A stretch of 64,000 nt of DNA, from assembly GCF_027789125.1 (NCBI RefSeq), contig NZ_JAQFVF010000022.1, positions 1 to 64,000 of the forward strand, written 5' to 3'. The notes beneath the pieces are model-generated. The model worked only from the letters and a program-made list of their open reading frames with translations. It was not told the origin of the DNA and did not search any database. The stretch is from Paenibacillus aestuarii (lineage in GTDB: Bacteria; Bacillota; Bacilli; Paenibacillales; NBRC-103111). Of the stretch, positions 56,214 to 64,000 are shown piece by piece; the stretch's first letter is position 1, and the number at the start of each line of letters is the position of its first letter. The translations under genes were made by a program, and so were the position numbers.

Positions 56214-57029
56214 ATGAAAGAAAAATTGAAGATGCTATCAATAGGTATTATCATAGGGGCAACATTGACCACGTCGATCGCTGCAAGTGCGGCTAGTGCG
56301 AGCAGCCAGATTGAGGTTTATTTTAAGCAGCTAAAATTTATGTTTGATGGCAAGGAGAAAGCCATTGGTACCGATCAAGGCAAGCCGTTTATTTATGAAG
56401 GTACGACCTATGTTCCGCTGCGGTTTATGAGTGAAGCGCTCGGGAAAACCGTGCAGTATGATGCGAATCACGATACGATATGGGTCGGGGACCGCTATAC
56501 TAGCGCACCTGTTATGAGTATTGATACCAACCATTCTTATCAGGCTACTATTGAAACGACAAAAGGAAGCTTCCGTATTGAGCTCTATGCCAAAGACGCG
56601 CCGAAAACGGTCAACAATTTCCTCTTCCTTGCCAAAGAGGGCTTCTATGACGACGTTATTTTCCATCGCGTGTTGAAAGACTTCGTCATCCAAACCGGTG
56701 ACCCTTCCGGGACTGGCCGCGGGGGACCTGGGTATAGGTTCGAAGATGAGCTGAATAACGGACATAAGTATGAGCCTGGCATTGTTGCCATGGCGAACGC
56801 AGGGCCTAACACGAATGGCAGTCAGTTCTTCATTTGCACAGGCGCAGAGAGCGACTATTTGAATCAGATGCCGAACTATACGATTTTCGGTAAGGTGGTG
56901 GAAGGGATGGATGTCGTTACTGCGCTGGCGTCCACTCCGGTCGAATACAACGCTAACAATACGGAACAGAGCAAGCCTGTTGACACGATTAGCATCAAAA
57001 AAGTGACCATTTCGGAAACGGCGCAATGA
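56214..57029 (+). CDS. Secreted cyclophilin-type peptidyl-prolyl isomerase with N-terminal stalk domain
   Basis: 271 residues. Signal peptide (hydrophobic MLSIGIIIGATLTTSIAASA), then a short copper-amine-oxidase-like stalk domain (~30-95) with KPFIYEGTTYVPLRFMSEALG, then a cyclophilin domain (~105-268) with FHRVLKDFVIQTGDPSGTG, RGGPGYRFEDEL and GSQFFIC. The catalytic Arg (FHRV) and Phe are kept. Catalyses cis-trans isomerisation of X-Pro bonds, presumably helping folding outside the membrane. The ATG at 56214 has GGAGGA; an upstream open stretch is excluded. A TATAAT lies at 56171. Confidence 0.88.
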   Translation: MKEKLKMLSIGIIIGATLTTSIAASAASASSQIEVYFKQLKFMFDGKEKAIGTDQGKPFIYEGTTYVPLRFMSEALGKTVQYDANHDTIWVGDRYTSAPVMSIDTNHSYQATIETTKGSFRIELYAKDAPKTVNNFLFLAKEGFYDDVIFHRVLKDFVIQTGDPSGTGRGGPGYRFEDELNNGHKYEPGIVAMANAGPNTNGSQFFICTGAESDYLNQMPNYTIFGKVVEGMDVVTALASTPVEYNANNTEQSKPVDTISIKKVTISETAQ

Positions 57030-57216
57030 GTTTCGGCCAGTATTTGGCCTATCTTCAGCCCATTTTCAGTATGGACGAGCAGAAATTAAGCTGATTTTAA
57101 CCGGATAATTATTCCAATTTAAGGGACCGTTCATGTAAATTTCAGGAAGCCATTCTATACTTCATTATGTCAAAAGCAAGTGGCATACCGATATGATCGG
57201 AGAGGTGAGGAGTAGG

Positions 57217-58902
57217 ATGAGAAAACAACTTATGGTATTGATGGGTGCTGCCATTCTGGCTACATCCACAAGCGGAATCGTGCTTCCGCGGGGAGCTTAT
57301 GCGGATGAAGCCATGACCGCTGTGAATACAACGGCGCAAGCAAATACAGAGAAGTCTGATGCACAGGCATCAACCGTAGACTTTAGCACGATGTTCTTGA
57401 ATAACTGGCTAAGCAAGTTGGATGTGCATACCGCAGAAGCGGCAAAAATAAATACGAGTGACTTTAGTGATTTGTTACATAATGGATCGAGCCTTGCGTC
57501 TGCTTCGGGTCTTCCTTTATCGGAGCTGACATCTGCGCTTATTAGCCAGTTCGCACTTGATACTGCTTATGAAGTGAAGCAAGGCACGCTTACGGACCAA
57601 GAAGCAGCTAGTCTGCAGCAGCAGTTCAATGACAATATTGCGAATTGGGTTCAGCAATCTTGGCCGTGGGCCAGTGCGGCTTCTTACCTGCCTAAGGATG
57701 GAAAGAGCATTATCCAAAATCGGTTGAACCATATCGTCTCAGATGCTGCTACTGCGTCGGCTGTCGCAGAAAGCGATATCCGGCAGGCGCTTCAATCCGG
57801 ACATTCGATTGTTGAGGCAACTGGGATGGACGCGCAGGCGTTAAGAGACGCTTTGAACGCATTGCTGGGCGGAGACCTGGATGCTGCTGTTAGTGCGGGA
57901 AGCCTGAAGGCCGAGCAACGGGACCAGCTTGCGAGTTCCGGGGCAGATCAACTTTGGGCGGTCCTTCAGCAAAAAGGTTATGACGAGCGAGCAACGCCAT
58001 GGATGGAGAAATACGGCCAGGCGCTGCTCAATGATAAGCTGGCCCCTGACATGATCATTCAAGCAACAGCTGCCTTCGCGGGTAAAGACTATAAGGATAT
58101 CATAGACGGACTGAAAGCAGGCCAAAGCTTGGTGGAAGCTTCCGGCCTGGCATCCGGAGATTTATCTGCGCAGCTTTTGGATACGGTAAGCCGGGATTTG
58201 GACAATGAATGGAGTGCGGGCAACCTCTCTGCACTGTTGCGTGATCAGTTGAAGAAGCGTGCGGCTGAGACGATTGACAGAGCCATTGACCAAGACGGAT
58301 ACGGCCAACCGGCTCAAGGCAGCAGCAATCATGCGATCGCAGAGGAGAGCATTCAATCTCTTGTAGAAGCAAGTGCGGATTATGCTGAAGCCGCTGTAAC
58401 GGATCTGCGCCAGTCCTTGGCTGATGGCCATACGCTAGTTGAAGCAACGGGCAAAGACGAGGCGGATTTAAGCAGCTATTTAATGCTAAACGCACATGCT
58501 TATATTGAACAGGCGGTGCAAAAAGGCTGGCTAAATGCTGCTGATCAGTCCGCGACAGAATCGGAGTCTGACAGCCTTGTACAGGACGCGATTAGCCGCG
58601 TGGGCTATAAAGATCAAGTGGATGCCAAGCAATATTTGGCTAACCGCTCGGATCGAATCATCGATGACGTCGCTGCGGTCTCCGGCGTCGAAGCTTCCGA
58701 TTTGCTTAAACGGCTTGCGCAGGGTCAAGGATTAGCTCAAGCGGCGAATCAGGATCCGGATTCACTGCTTTATAACCTGCTGAAACATGCCAACCAAGAG
58801 ATCAACGGTTTTGCCGGCGCGGGAGCCATAAGCAAGGATGATGCGGCAAAGCTCAAGGCGGATTACGGTGCTTGGGCTGTAAAATATCTTAGTGCAAACT
58901 AA
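57217..58902 (+). CDS. Secreted protein of five ~100-residue repeats
   Basis: 561 residues. Signal peptide MRKQLMVLMGAAILATSTSG with cleavage near AYA-DE, then a short linker and five repeats starting near residues 82, 187, 294, 395 and 495. Each begins D-[IFL]-x-x-x-L-x-x-G-x-S-[LI]-x-E-A-[ST]-G, continues with a helix ending LDxAVxxG-x-L, and closes with a basic or amphipathic helix. Examples are DIRQALQSGHSIVEATG and DLRQSLADGHTLVEATG. The pattern resembles helical repeats seen in secreted Bacillales proteins (YckD/DUF2680-like), but I cannot assign a family. No enzyme motif or wall anchor. Strong GAGGAG site; followed by a terminator. Confidence 0.75.
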   Translation: MRKQLMVLMGAAILATSTSGIVLPRGAYADEAMTAVNTTAQANTEKSDAQASTVDFSTMFLNNWLSKLDVHTAEAAKINTSDFSDLLHNGSSLASASGLPLSELTSALISQFALDTAYEVKQGTLTDQEAASLQQQFNDNIANWVQQSWPWASAASYLPKDGKSIIQNRLNHIVSDAATASAVAESDIRQALQSGHSIVEATGMDAQALRDALNALLGGDLDAAVSAGSLKAEQRDQLASSGADQLWAVLQQKGYDERATPWMEKYGQALLNDKLAPDMIIQATAAFAGKDYKDIIDGLKAGQSLVEASGLASGDLSAQLLDTVSRDLDNEWSAGNLSALLRDQLKKRAAETIDRAIDQDGYGQPAQGSSNHAIAEESIQSLVEASADYAEAAVTDLRQSLADGHTLVEATGKDEADLSSYLMLNAHAYIEQAVQKGWLNAADQSATESESDSLVQDAISRVGYKDQVDAKQYLANRSDRIIDDVAAVSGVEASDLLKRLAQGQGLAQAANQDPDSLLYNLLKHANQEINGFAGAGAISKDDAAKLKADYGAWAVKYLSAN

Positions 58903-58916
58903 GTTGAAATAGAGTA

Positions 58917-58951
58917 ACGGGCGAGCTGCAGTACGGCTTGCCCGTTTTTTG
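58917..58951. terminator. Terminator after the five-repeat gene
   Basis: AACGGGC and GCCCGTT with extra pairing (AGCTG/...), followed by six T. It cuts into the 3' end of the truncated AraC gene on the other strand. Confidence 0.8.
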
Positions 58952-58954
58952 TTT

Positions 58955-59433
58955 GTTTGGATAAATTCCCCAAGAAAGGTAAACGATTGCGCGATGAAGT
59001 AGGCGGAAGCGTCGCTGCGCCAGCTTTCACAGACGAGGTCCTGAACCCAGTTGCGAAAGCGGGGCATGCGGAAATGCACAAGCCGTGGCGGAGCTTGGCC
59101 AGCCGAGAATAGATGCGAAATGGACAAAGGACCGCTGTCTGGACCTTCCAGGCATTGAAAACGGAGCAGGATCAGCTGCGAGGGCCATTTGTCGCTATTT
59201 TGGATGGAGCTGTGACAATCGGATGGCAGCAGGAACACGTCCCCGTACGTGACCGTAGCGGTTCGGCGATGAAGCTCTGCATGCGAAGTGATTTTAATAG
59301 CTCCCTTATGTACGAAACCGAAGAGGGGCTGATGATCGTTCGTGAACTCCAGGGTGCTCCTGCCTTCCAGTTTGTATTCTTGCGCGTCCAGCAGTTGGAG
59401 CGTGATGCCTTGAAACGGCTGTGTCATTTCCAC
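58955..59433 (-). pseudogene. Truncated AraC-family regulator, sensor domain only
   Basis: About 160 residues of an AraC-type N-terminal effector domain (cupin-like): FGFVHKGAIKITS, TYGDVFLLPSDC, a helical stretch RNWVQDLVCESW and SFTFLGEFIQTN, the linker that in relatives such as Btr precedes the DNA-binding domain. The HTH domain is missing: the frame runs into the terminator and the 3' end of the five-repeat gene. A good GGAGGTGA site and GTG start remain. A Fur-like box lies upstream. Possibly a remnant of an iron-siderophore regulator. Whether the fragment is still translated is unknown. Confidence 0.65.
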
Positions 59434-59483
59434 CCGGCTTCACCTCCTAACGGAATAGAGTCGTAGTTAGGGTGAATTGTAAA

Positions 59484-59498
59484 TGATAACCGTTCTCA
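59484..59498. promoter_or_regulatory. Fur-like box
   Basis: TGATAAC-C-GTTCTCA matches the Bacillus Fur 7-1-7 consensus TGATAAT-N-ATTATCA at 11 of 14 positions. It lies between the truncated AraC gene and the LytTR gene. Confidence 0.4.
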
Positions 59499-59506
59499 GT
59501 GTCAAC

Positions 59507-59535
59507 TTCCCATGAGAAGGAACTTTCTGTATAGT
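59507..59535 (+). promoter_or_regulatory. SigmaA-type promoter for the LytTR gene
   Basis: TTCCCA, a 17-base spacer and TATAGT, about 40 bases before the coding start. Confidence 0.5.
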
Positions 59536-59567
59536 TTGGAGAGACAACAAATACTGCAGACAGGCGG

Positions 59568-60221
59568 GTGCCCGGCATGGATGCCTTTCCAATGGAAACG
59601 ATTTTTGCGGCGATCGGCGAGCTGTTCTCTGATGAAACCTCGATAGCGGTCGCGAATACTAAGGAGTACATCTACTATCAACCAAGCAAAAGGATCGATC
59701 TGAAGATTAGCGTCGGCGATCCCGTCAAAGAGGGGACGATTGCCTTCAAAGCGCTGACCGGCAAACACAAAGTGTCGGAGTTTATTGACCGCGACATCTT
59801 CGGCGTGCCGTACTATGGGATGGCCGTTCCGTTATTTCGTGACGGGGAAATTCAGGGCTGCGTCTCCGCTATTTTTCCAACGCTTGCCTCGGGGAAATCC
59901 GTCGTAACGGTGAAGCATCAGGACAGCTGGATTCCGGTTTCTTTTTCGAAAGTGATGTATGTGGAAGCTAGTGAGCGTAAAACGCACGTGATCACCGAAG
60001 AACTAACCGGTACGCATAAATATTCTTTGAATGAATTCGAGTTTCTTCTGCCTAAGGAAGATTTTGTGCGCTGCCACCGATCCTTCATCGTGAATGTTAA
60101 TCATATTAAAGAGATTTATCCAGATACACATTCTACGCTTATCTTGATCATGAACAACCAAAGCCGAATTCCGGTCAGTCAATCGTACACGAGTTATTTT
60201 CGCAAGCTGCTCGGATTCTGA
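59568..60221 (+). CDS. LytTR-family transcriptional regulator with GAF-like sensor domain
   Basis: 217 residues. The N-terminal ~110 residues have FAAIGELFSDETSIAVANTKEYIYYQPSKRIDLKISVGDP and YYGMAVPLFRDGEIQGCVSAIFP, the look of a small-molecule-binding GAF/PAS-like or sugar-diacid-recognition-type domain. The C-terminal LytTR DNA-binding domain includes DVLYVEASERKTHVI-like segment FSKVMYVEASERKTHVI, FVRCHRSFIVNVNHIKEI and RIPVSQSY. No receiver domain, so it senses a metabolite rather than a kinase signal. Start GTG 59568 or ATG 59577. Adjacent to a CoA transferase gene it probably controls. Confidence 0.85.
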   Translation: MPGMDAFPMETIFAAIGELFSDETSIAVANTKEYIYYQPSKRIDLKISVGDPVKEGTIAFKALTGKHKVSEFIDRDIFGVPYYGMAVPLFRDGEIQGCVSAIFPTLASGKSVVTVKHQDSWIPVSFSKVMYVEASERKTHVITEELTGTHKYSLNEFEFLLPKEDFVRCHRSFIVNVNHIKEIYPDTHSTLILIMNNQSRIPVSQSYTSYFRKLLGF

Positions 60222-60350
60222 ATGGGTACGGTTTCAAACGCGATTTTTCCTGCTTCGTCCTGAATATTCCCTATTTCAATCGAAAAAACGCGCTGCCCGC
60301 AAGCCATTTGTTAAAATGGCTGTAACGATACGGAGCAGGGGGTATGCAGA

Positions 60351-61865
60351 ATGGAAAACGGTTACGAGAGAATCCGAAACGTTGATCTTCAAGCGAAAGT
60401 TGTGACTGCTGCGGAGGCGGCTTCCTGGATCGAAGATGGTATGACACTTGGTTTAAGCGGCTTTACCCGGGCAGGGGATGCCAAAGCGGTGCCTGTCGCC
60501 TTAGCAGAGCGCGCTAAACAAGAGAAATTGAAAGTGAACGTATATACCGGTGCCTCGCTGGGGTCGGATGTGGATAAATTGTTTGCAGAAACAGGCTTGC
60601 TGCGTAAGCGCCTTCCTTTTCAGGCGGATCCGACGATGCGCAAAAAAATCAATCAGGGCGAGTTCTACTTCGTCGATCAGCACTTATCCAAAACGGCGGA
60701 GATGGTCCGCGGCGATGTGCTGGCACCTATTGATTTTGCAATATTGGAAGCGATTGCGATTACCGAAGACCAGCGGATTATCCCTACGACGTCTATAGGA
60801 AATTCCATGGTTTTTGCGCAGCATGCCAAAGCTATCATTGTTGAAATTAACTTGGCGCAGTCGCAGCTATTGGAAGGGCTGCACGATTTGTATGAGCCCG
60901 GCAAGCAGGGTGAAAGGTCGCCGATTGGGATCGCCAAACCGGATGATCGTATCGGTATCGCAGGCATCCCCGTCGATGCGGATAAAATCAAGGGCATCGT
61001 GTTCACGCACCAGAGCGACTCCCCTTCGACGATTACCGCGCCGGATCAAGAGACGGAGACGATCGCGCGGCATCTCATCGGCTTCCTGCGGGAGGAAGTG
61101 CGTGCAGGCCGGTTAACGAATCGCTTGGCGCCGCTTCAGTCAGGAATCGGCTCGGTCTCCAATGCCGTTTTCCATGGCTTGTTGCAGTCCGAGTTTACTG
61201 ATTTGGAAGTGTATTCGGAGGTTTTACAGGACGCCGTGTTTGACTTAATGGATGCTGGCAAAGTTGCCTTTGCCTCCTGCTGCTCGATCACGCTGTCCCC
61301 ATCGAAGATGGATGAAGTGTTCCCTCATCTTGCGAAGTACCGGGATCGGCTGGTGCTAAGGCCGCAGGAAATTTCCAACCACCCGGAAGTGATCCGCCGT
61401 ATGGGGCTGATTGCGATCAATACCGCGCTGGAATTCGATATTTATGGCAATGTGAATTCCACGCATGTGCTGGGAACGCAAATGATGAACGGCATCGGGG
61501 GTTCCGGCGATTTTGCCCGCAATGCCCGGATCTCGATCTTTGTCACCAAGTCGATAGCGAAGAATGGCGACATCTCCAGCATTGTGCCCTTTGTTTCGCA
61601 TGTGGATCATACCGAGCACGATGTGGATGTGGTGGTCACGGAGCAAGGCTATGCGGATCTGCGCGGATTGGCGCCGCGAGAGCGGGCTGAGCTTATTATC
61701 CGCAACTGCGCGCATCCGATGTATAGGGAAAGTTTGGCGGACTATTACAAGGAAGCGCTGACCAGGGGCGGACAAACCCCGCATGTCCTTGAAAAGGCGT
61801 TGTCCTGGCATACGCAGTATGCGCAAACAGGATCTATGCGTCAAGCGGTACCGCTGAGCCGGTAA
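60351..61865 (+). CDS. Acetyl-CoA hydrolase/transferase family protein, probable succinyl-CoA:acetate CoA transferase
   Basis: 504 residues. Visible are LGLSGFTRAGDAKAVP near the N terminus, GASLGSDVD, IVEINLAQ, the CoA-binding region SGIGSVSNAVFHGL, the catalytic Glu in VYSEVLQD, and the closing DIYGNVNSTHVLGTQMMNGIGGSGDF and VVTEQGYADLRGL. The family (AarC, ScpC, Ach1) moves CoA between succinyl-CoA and acetate or propionate rather than hydrolysing it. GGAGCAGGGGG precedes the ATG. Just downstream of a metabolite-sensing LytTR regulator and followed by a terminator, so it is likely inducible by an organic acid. Confidence 0.92.
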   Translation: MENGYERIRNVDLQAKVVTAAEAASWIEDGMTLGLSGFTRAGDAKAVPVALAERAKQEKLKVNVYTGASLGSDVDKLFAETGLLRKRLPFQADPTMRKKINQGEFYFVDQHLSKTAEMVRGDVLAPIDFAILEAIAITEDQRIIPTTSIGNSMVFAQHAKAIIVEINLAQSQLLEGLHDLYEPGKQGERSPIGIAKPDDRIGIAGIPVDADKIKGIVFTHQSDSPSTITAPDQETETIARHLIGFLREEVRAGRLTNRLAPLQSGIGSVSNAVFHGLLQSEFTDLEVYSEVLQDAVFDLMDAGKVAFASCCSITLSPSKMDEVFPHLAKYRDRLVLRPQEISNHPEVIRRMGLIAINTALEFDIYGNVNSTHVLGTQMMNGIGGSGDFARNARISIFVTKSIAKNGDISSIVPFVSHVDHTEHDVDVVVTEQGYADLRGLAPRERAELIIRNCAHPMYRESLADYYKEALTRGGQTPHVLEKALSWHTQYAQTGSMRQAVPLSR

Positions 61866-61882
61866 CCATTCTAGATGAGTTG

Positions 61883-61907
61883 GACACCTGAAAGGGTGTC
61901 TTTTTGT
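61883..61907 (+). terminator. Terminator after the CoA transferase gene
   Basis: GACACCT-GAA-AGGGTGTC with a five-T tail. Confidence 0.85.
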
Positions 61908-62010
61908 TATAAGCAAAAAAAGAGAATCACCATCAAAAATGTGCAAATCCACCGTAAAACCTTGATAGCAAGAAGGTGATAGGCTTCAAAAAATGTGCTA
62001 TAGACGGTAA

Positions 62011-62027
62011 TGTATGCACGGCATACA
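62011..62027. promoter_or_regulatory. Perfect palindrome upstream of the PL11 gene
   Basis: TGTATGC-ACG-GCATACA, two perfect 7-base arms, 184 bases before the PL11 start. The size suits a dimeric repressor or activator. The 61908-62210 spacer otherwise holds only this site, the cre-like box and no gene. Confidence 0.5.
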
Positions 62028-62130
62028 GTTAGGACATGGATGGCTTCGTCCATAGGAGTATGATGTGGCCGAGAATGTTAGGCGAGGAGATGGTGGCTGA
62101 ACGATTCTGCGTGGCAAGTATAAACCGATT

Positions 62131-62144
62131 TGTAAACGGTTGCA
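62131..62144 (+). promoter_or_regulatory. cre-like site (CcpA) upstream of the PL11 gene
   Basis: TGTAAACGGTTGCA fits the cre consensus TGWAANCGNTNWCA at 13 of 14 positions. Catabolite repression of a pectin-degrading enzyme would be expected, and HprK and an HPr-type corepressor are encoded in this window. Confidence 0.6.
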
Positions 62145-62210
62145 AAAGAGAAGGAGCTGCATGATTGAGAACGAATGAACCGTAACGTAACTGAAGGAGT
62201 GATAGGGATA

Positions 62211-64000
62211 GTGAGACATGGCGTACAATTGAAAAAAATCGTTTCCTTGCTTTTAGCAGGAGCCCTCTTGGTTCCAAATCTGGTATCGGCGGATGGCTCC
62301 AGCGGCACAGCAGCCGCGATTGACAGCAGCGAGCTCGAAGCGGTCTATCAGACGGACTTTGGCGATTCGGCTGCGGTCGATCCGGTAAACTGGGGCTTTA
62401 CGACCGCGAATGCGACGGTCACGACAAACACGTATGCGATCACAGGCAACAGCACACCGAAGCTGGAGTTTACGCAAACGAATCAAACGGGGGGCCGCGT
62501 GGCGACAAAGACCTTCGGCACATCCGTTAAAGGCAGCCAAATCCTTGTTCAATTCGACTGGTACCCTGGCAAAGTGAATGATAAAAGCGCTAGCAATCCC
62601 AGCGAAAATGGCGGCGAGTTCAGAGTGATGGACAGCTCGGGCAACACGGTATTCACTTTGAACAATACCAACCTCGCGCCGCTGCAGTATTTTGCTGGGA
62701 AGCAGCCCGCTGCGAGCACTGGATTCACCAATCCTTTGACGTGGTACACCGTCGGGATCAATCTGGACGTGGAGAACGATGTCGTCGGGTTAAAACTGAC
62801 GGACAAAGCGACGGGCACAAGCGAAAGCTATTCATCGAGCTTGAACGGTGTGGCTTTCGACGGCTCTGTAGCCTCCGTGAAGCTGGTCGGCATGCGGACA
62901 TCGGGGAATAATATTTCCTGGACGACGTTCCTGGACAACTTCAGCGTCTATCATGTGTCGATCCCGGATAACCGGATTACAAAAGTGGAAAAGCTGCCTT
63001 ACCGGACGGTGTATGTCGATCAAACGACAAGCGATATCCATTCGCTCGGGCTGCCGGCGACCGTTCAAGTTTCGCTTGCCAATAATACGACAGCGGACGT
63101 TCCGGTAAGTGAATGGACGGCCACCGATCAAGCATGGAATCCGCATAAAGCCGGCGTCTACACGTTCAAAGGAACGCTTGCTGTTCCTCAAAGTCTGGAG
63201 AACGGCTTTGGCCGCTATGCGACGCTATATGTGAATAACCGTCTCGCTCCGACAAATATGGCGCGGCAGACGCAATGGCTGGATCGCGGCTTGATCGCAC
63301 TCAAATCGGCGGACGGCGTGTTTGTCAGCTGGCGCCTGCTTGCCGATGAGTACGATCAGGATGTGACATTTAATCTGTACCGCAACGGGAAAAAGGTAAA
63401 TGCTACACCTTTGTCAGTAACCAATTATTTGGATACTTCCGGCGTTCCAGGGGATACCTATCAAGTGGAAACACTGGACCGCGGAAAGCCTGACGGCAAA
63501 GAAGCAGCAAAAGCGGTCAGCAACGACTACCTATCCATTCCGATGCAAAAACCGGAAGGAGGAACGACGGCTACGGGCAGTTACACGTACAGTGTCAATG
63601 ACGCTGGTGTCGGCGATTTGGACGGAGACGGCGAGTACGAAGTTGTCGTCAAATGGTACCCATCGAATGCGATCGACAGCTCGCAGACAGGGATGACAGG
63701 ACCGACGATTTTCGACGCGTACAAATTGGACGGTACGCTGTTATGGCGCATGAATATGGGGCTGAATCTGACATCTGGCGCACATTACAATCAATTTGTA
63801 ATCGCGGATTTTGATGGGGACGGCAAGAGTGAGTTTTTTATTAAAACTGCGGATGCGACTACGGTCTACGGGGCCAAAGACGGCAAGTTCGACAGCAGCA
63901 AAGTGATCAGTGTCATCGGCAACGCGGCGGACAATGGCAAATGGGTGAATGATACCGGCCATATCTTCGGCGGTCCAGAATATGTTTCGATCTTCCAAGG
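62211..64000 (+). CDS. Rhamnogalacturonan lyase, polysaccharide lyase family 11, 5' part (truncated by window end)
   Basis: 596 codons are present and the frame is still open at the end. Signal peptide (GTG start at 62211 or TTG at 62229, then KKIVSLLLAGALLVPNLVSA). Residues ~40-245 form a beta-rich accessory domain (LamG or carbohydrate-binding-like). An Ig-like segment (~262-340) has VEKLPYRTVYVD and WNPHKAGVYTFKGTL. From ~350 the PL11 catalytic domain begins, with VFVSWRLLADEYDQD, VGDLDGDGEYEVVVKW, DAYKLDGTLLWR and FDGDGKSEFFIKTAD; the DxDGDG loops bind calcium. Cleaves the pectin backbone by beta-elimination (YesW/YesX-type). The catalytic C-terminal part lies beyond the window. Confidence 0.9.
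   Translation, partial: MRHGVQLKKIVSLLLAGALLVPNLVSADGSSGTAAAIDSSELEAVYQTDFGDSAAVDPVNWGFTTANATVTTNTYAITGNSTPKLEFTQTNQTGGRVATKTFGTSVKGSQILVQFDWYPGKVNDKSASNPSENGGEFRVMDSSGNTVFTLNNTNLAPLQYFAGKQPAASTGFTNPLTWYTVGINLDVENDVVGLKLTDKATGTSESYSSSLNGVAFDGSVASVKLVGMRTSGNNISWTTFLDNFSVYHVSIPDNRITKVEKLPYRTVYVDQTTSDIHSLGLPATVQVSLANNTTADVPVSEWTATDQAWNPHKAGVYTFKGTLAVPQSLENGFGRYATLYVNNRLAPTNMARQTQWLDRGLIALKSADGVFVSWRLLADEYDQDVTFNLYRNGKKVNATPLSVTNYLDTSGVPGDTYQVETLDRGKPDGKEAAKAVSNDYLSIPMQKPEGGTTATGSYTYSVNDAGVGDLDGDGEYEVVVKWYPSNAIDSSQTGMTGPTIFDAYKLDGTLLWRMNMGLNLTSGAHYNQFVIADFDGDGKSEFFIKTADATTVYGAKDGKFDSSKVISVIGNAADNGKWVNDTGHIFGGPEYVSIFQ

Noticed and set aside
59507..59535. The TTCCCA-17-TATAGT promoter as a Fur-repressed start for the LytTR gene
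   Set aside because: The Fur-like box lies just upstream of the -35 and faces the truncated AraC gene equally well, so I did not claim iron control of the LytTR gene.

Overview
The window is chromosomal DNA of a low-to-mid-GC Gram-positive, endospore-former-type bacterium of the Bacillales, most likely Paenibacillaceae (Paenibacillus or a close relative). The reasons are the Bacillus-like order hprK-lgt-ppaX-yvoF-hisZGDBHAFI ... trxB-rapZ-yvcK-whiA-crh/HPr ... clpP, cggR-gapA-pgk-tpiA-gpmI-eno, secG-est-rnr-smpB-ssrA, strong GGAGG-type ribosome binding sites, frequent GTG/TTG starts, and secreted proteins with copper-amine-oxidase-type stalk domains, which are typical of Paenibacillus. The genus is an inference; no database was searched.

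Layout. 1-1012: 3' end of a 23S rRNA, then eight tRNA genes and a terminator. 1050-4943 (minus): a thiamine-binding-type protein and a three-gene operon, a nickel-dependent racemase (LarA family) followed by two gluconate-2-dehydrogenase-like subunits. The racemase gene appears to start at an ATT codon. 5202-8518: a secreted NlpC/P60 hydrolase with a dead first domain, a PucR-type regulator and an MsmX-type ATPase. 8718-20532: HPr kinase, Lgt, PpaX and an acetyltransferase, then the complete histidine pathway (hisZ to hisIE plus histidinol phosphatase) and a PRPP synthetase that makes the pathway's substrate. 20649-27859: TPR protein, thioredoxin reductase, glucokinase, RapZ, YvcK, WhiA and an HPr-family protein.

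28081-38846: a secreted stalk/PKD protein, clpP (CtsR-type operator), tRNA-Arg, then the central glycolytic operon under CggR and a membrane M50-type protein. 38962-43968: secG, carboxylesterase, RNase R with an unusual Gly/Arg-rich tail, SmpB and tmRNA, a trans-translation and RNA-quality-control cluster.

43969-64000 is more accessory: a Yxd-type peptide-sensing ABC transporter with YxeA protein and two-component system, a fatty acid desaturase, a cold-shock protein with a YdjO-like neighbour, a tandem VOC protein, a small lipoprotein, a polar amino acid ABC transporter, a stalk-fused cyclophilin, a secreted protein made of five ~100-residue repeats, a truncated AraC regulator behind a Fur-like box, a LytTR regulator with a CoA transferase, and the 5' part of a rhamnogalacturonan lyase (PL11) cut by the window end.

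The leads I rate highest are: (1) a 17-bp element (15/17 identical) just downstream of the promoters of both the his operon and the amino acid ABC transporter 42 kb away, suggesting one histidine regulon; (2) the ATT-initiated LarA-family gene in an operon with a flavin dehydrogenase; (3) the five-repeat secreted protein; (4) the ~195-residue Gly/Arg-rich tail on RNase R. No CRISPR array, prophage or intact insertion sequence was seen.
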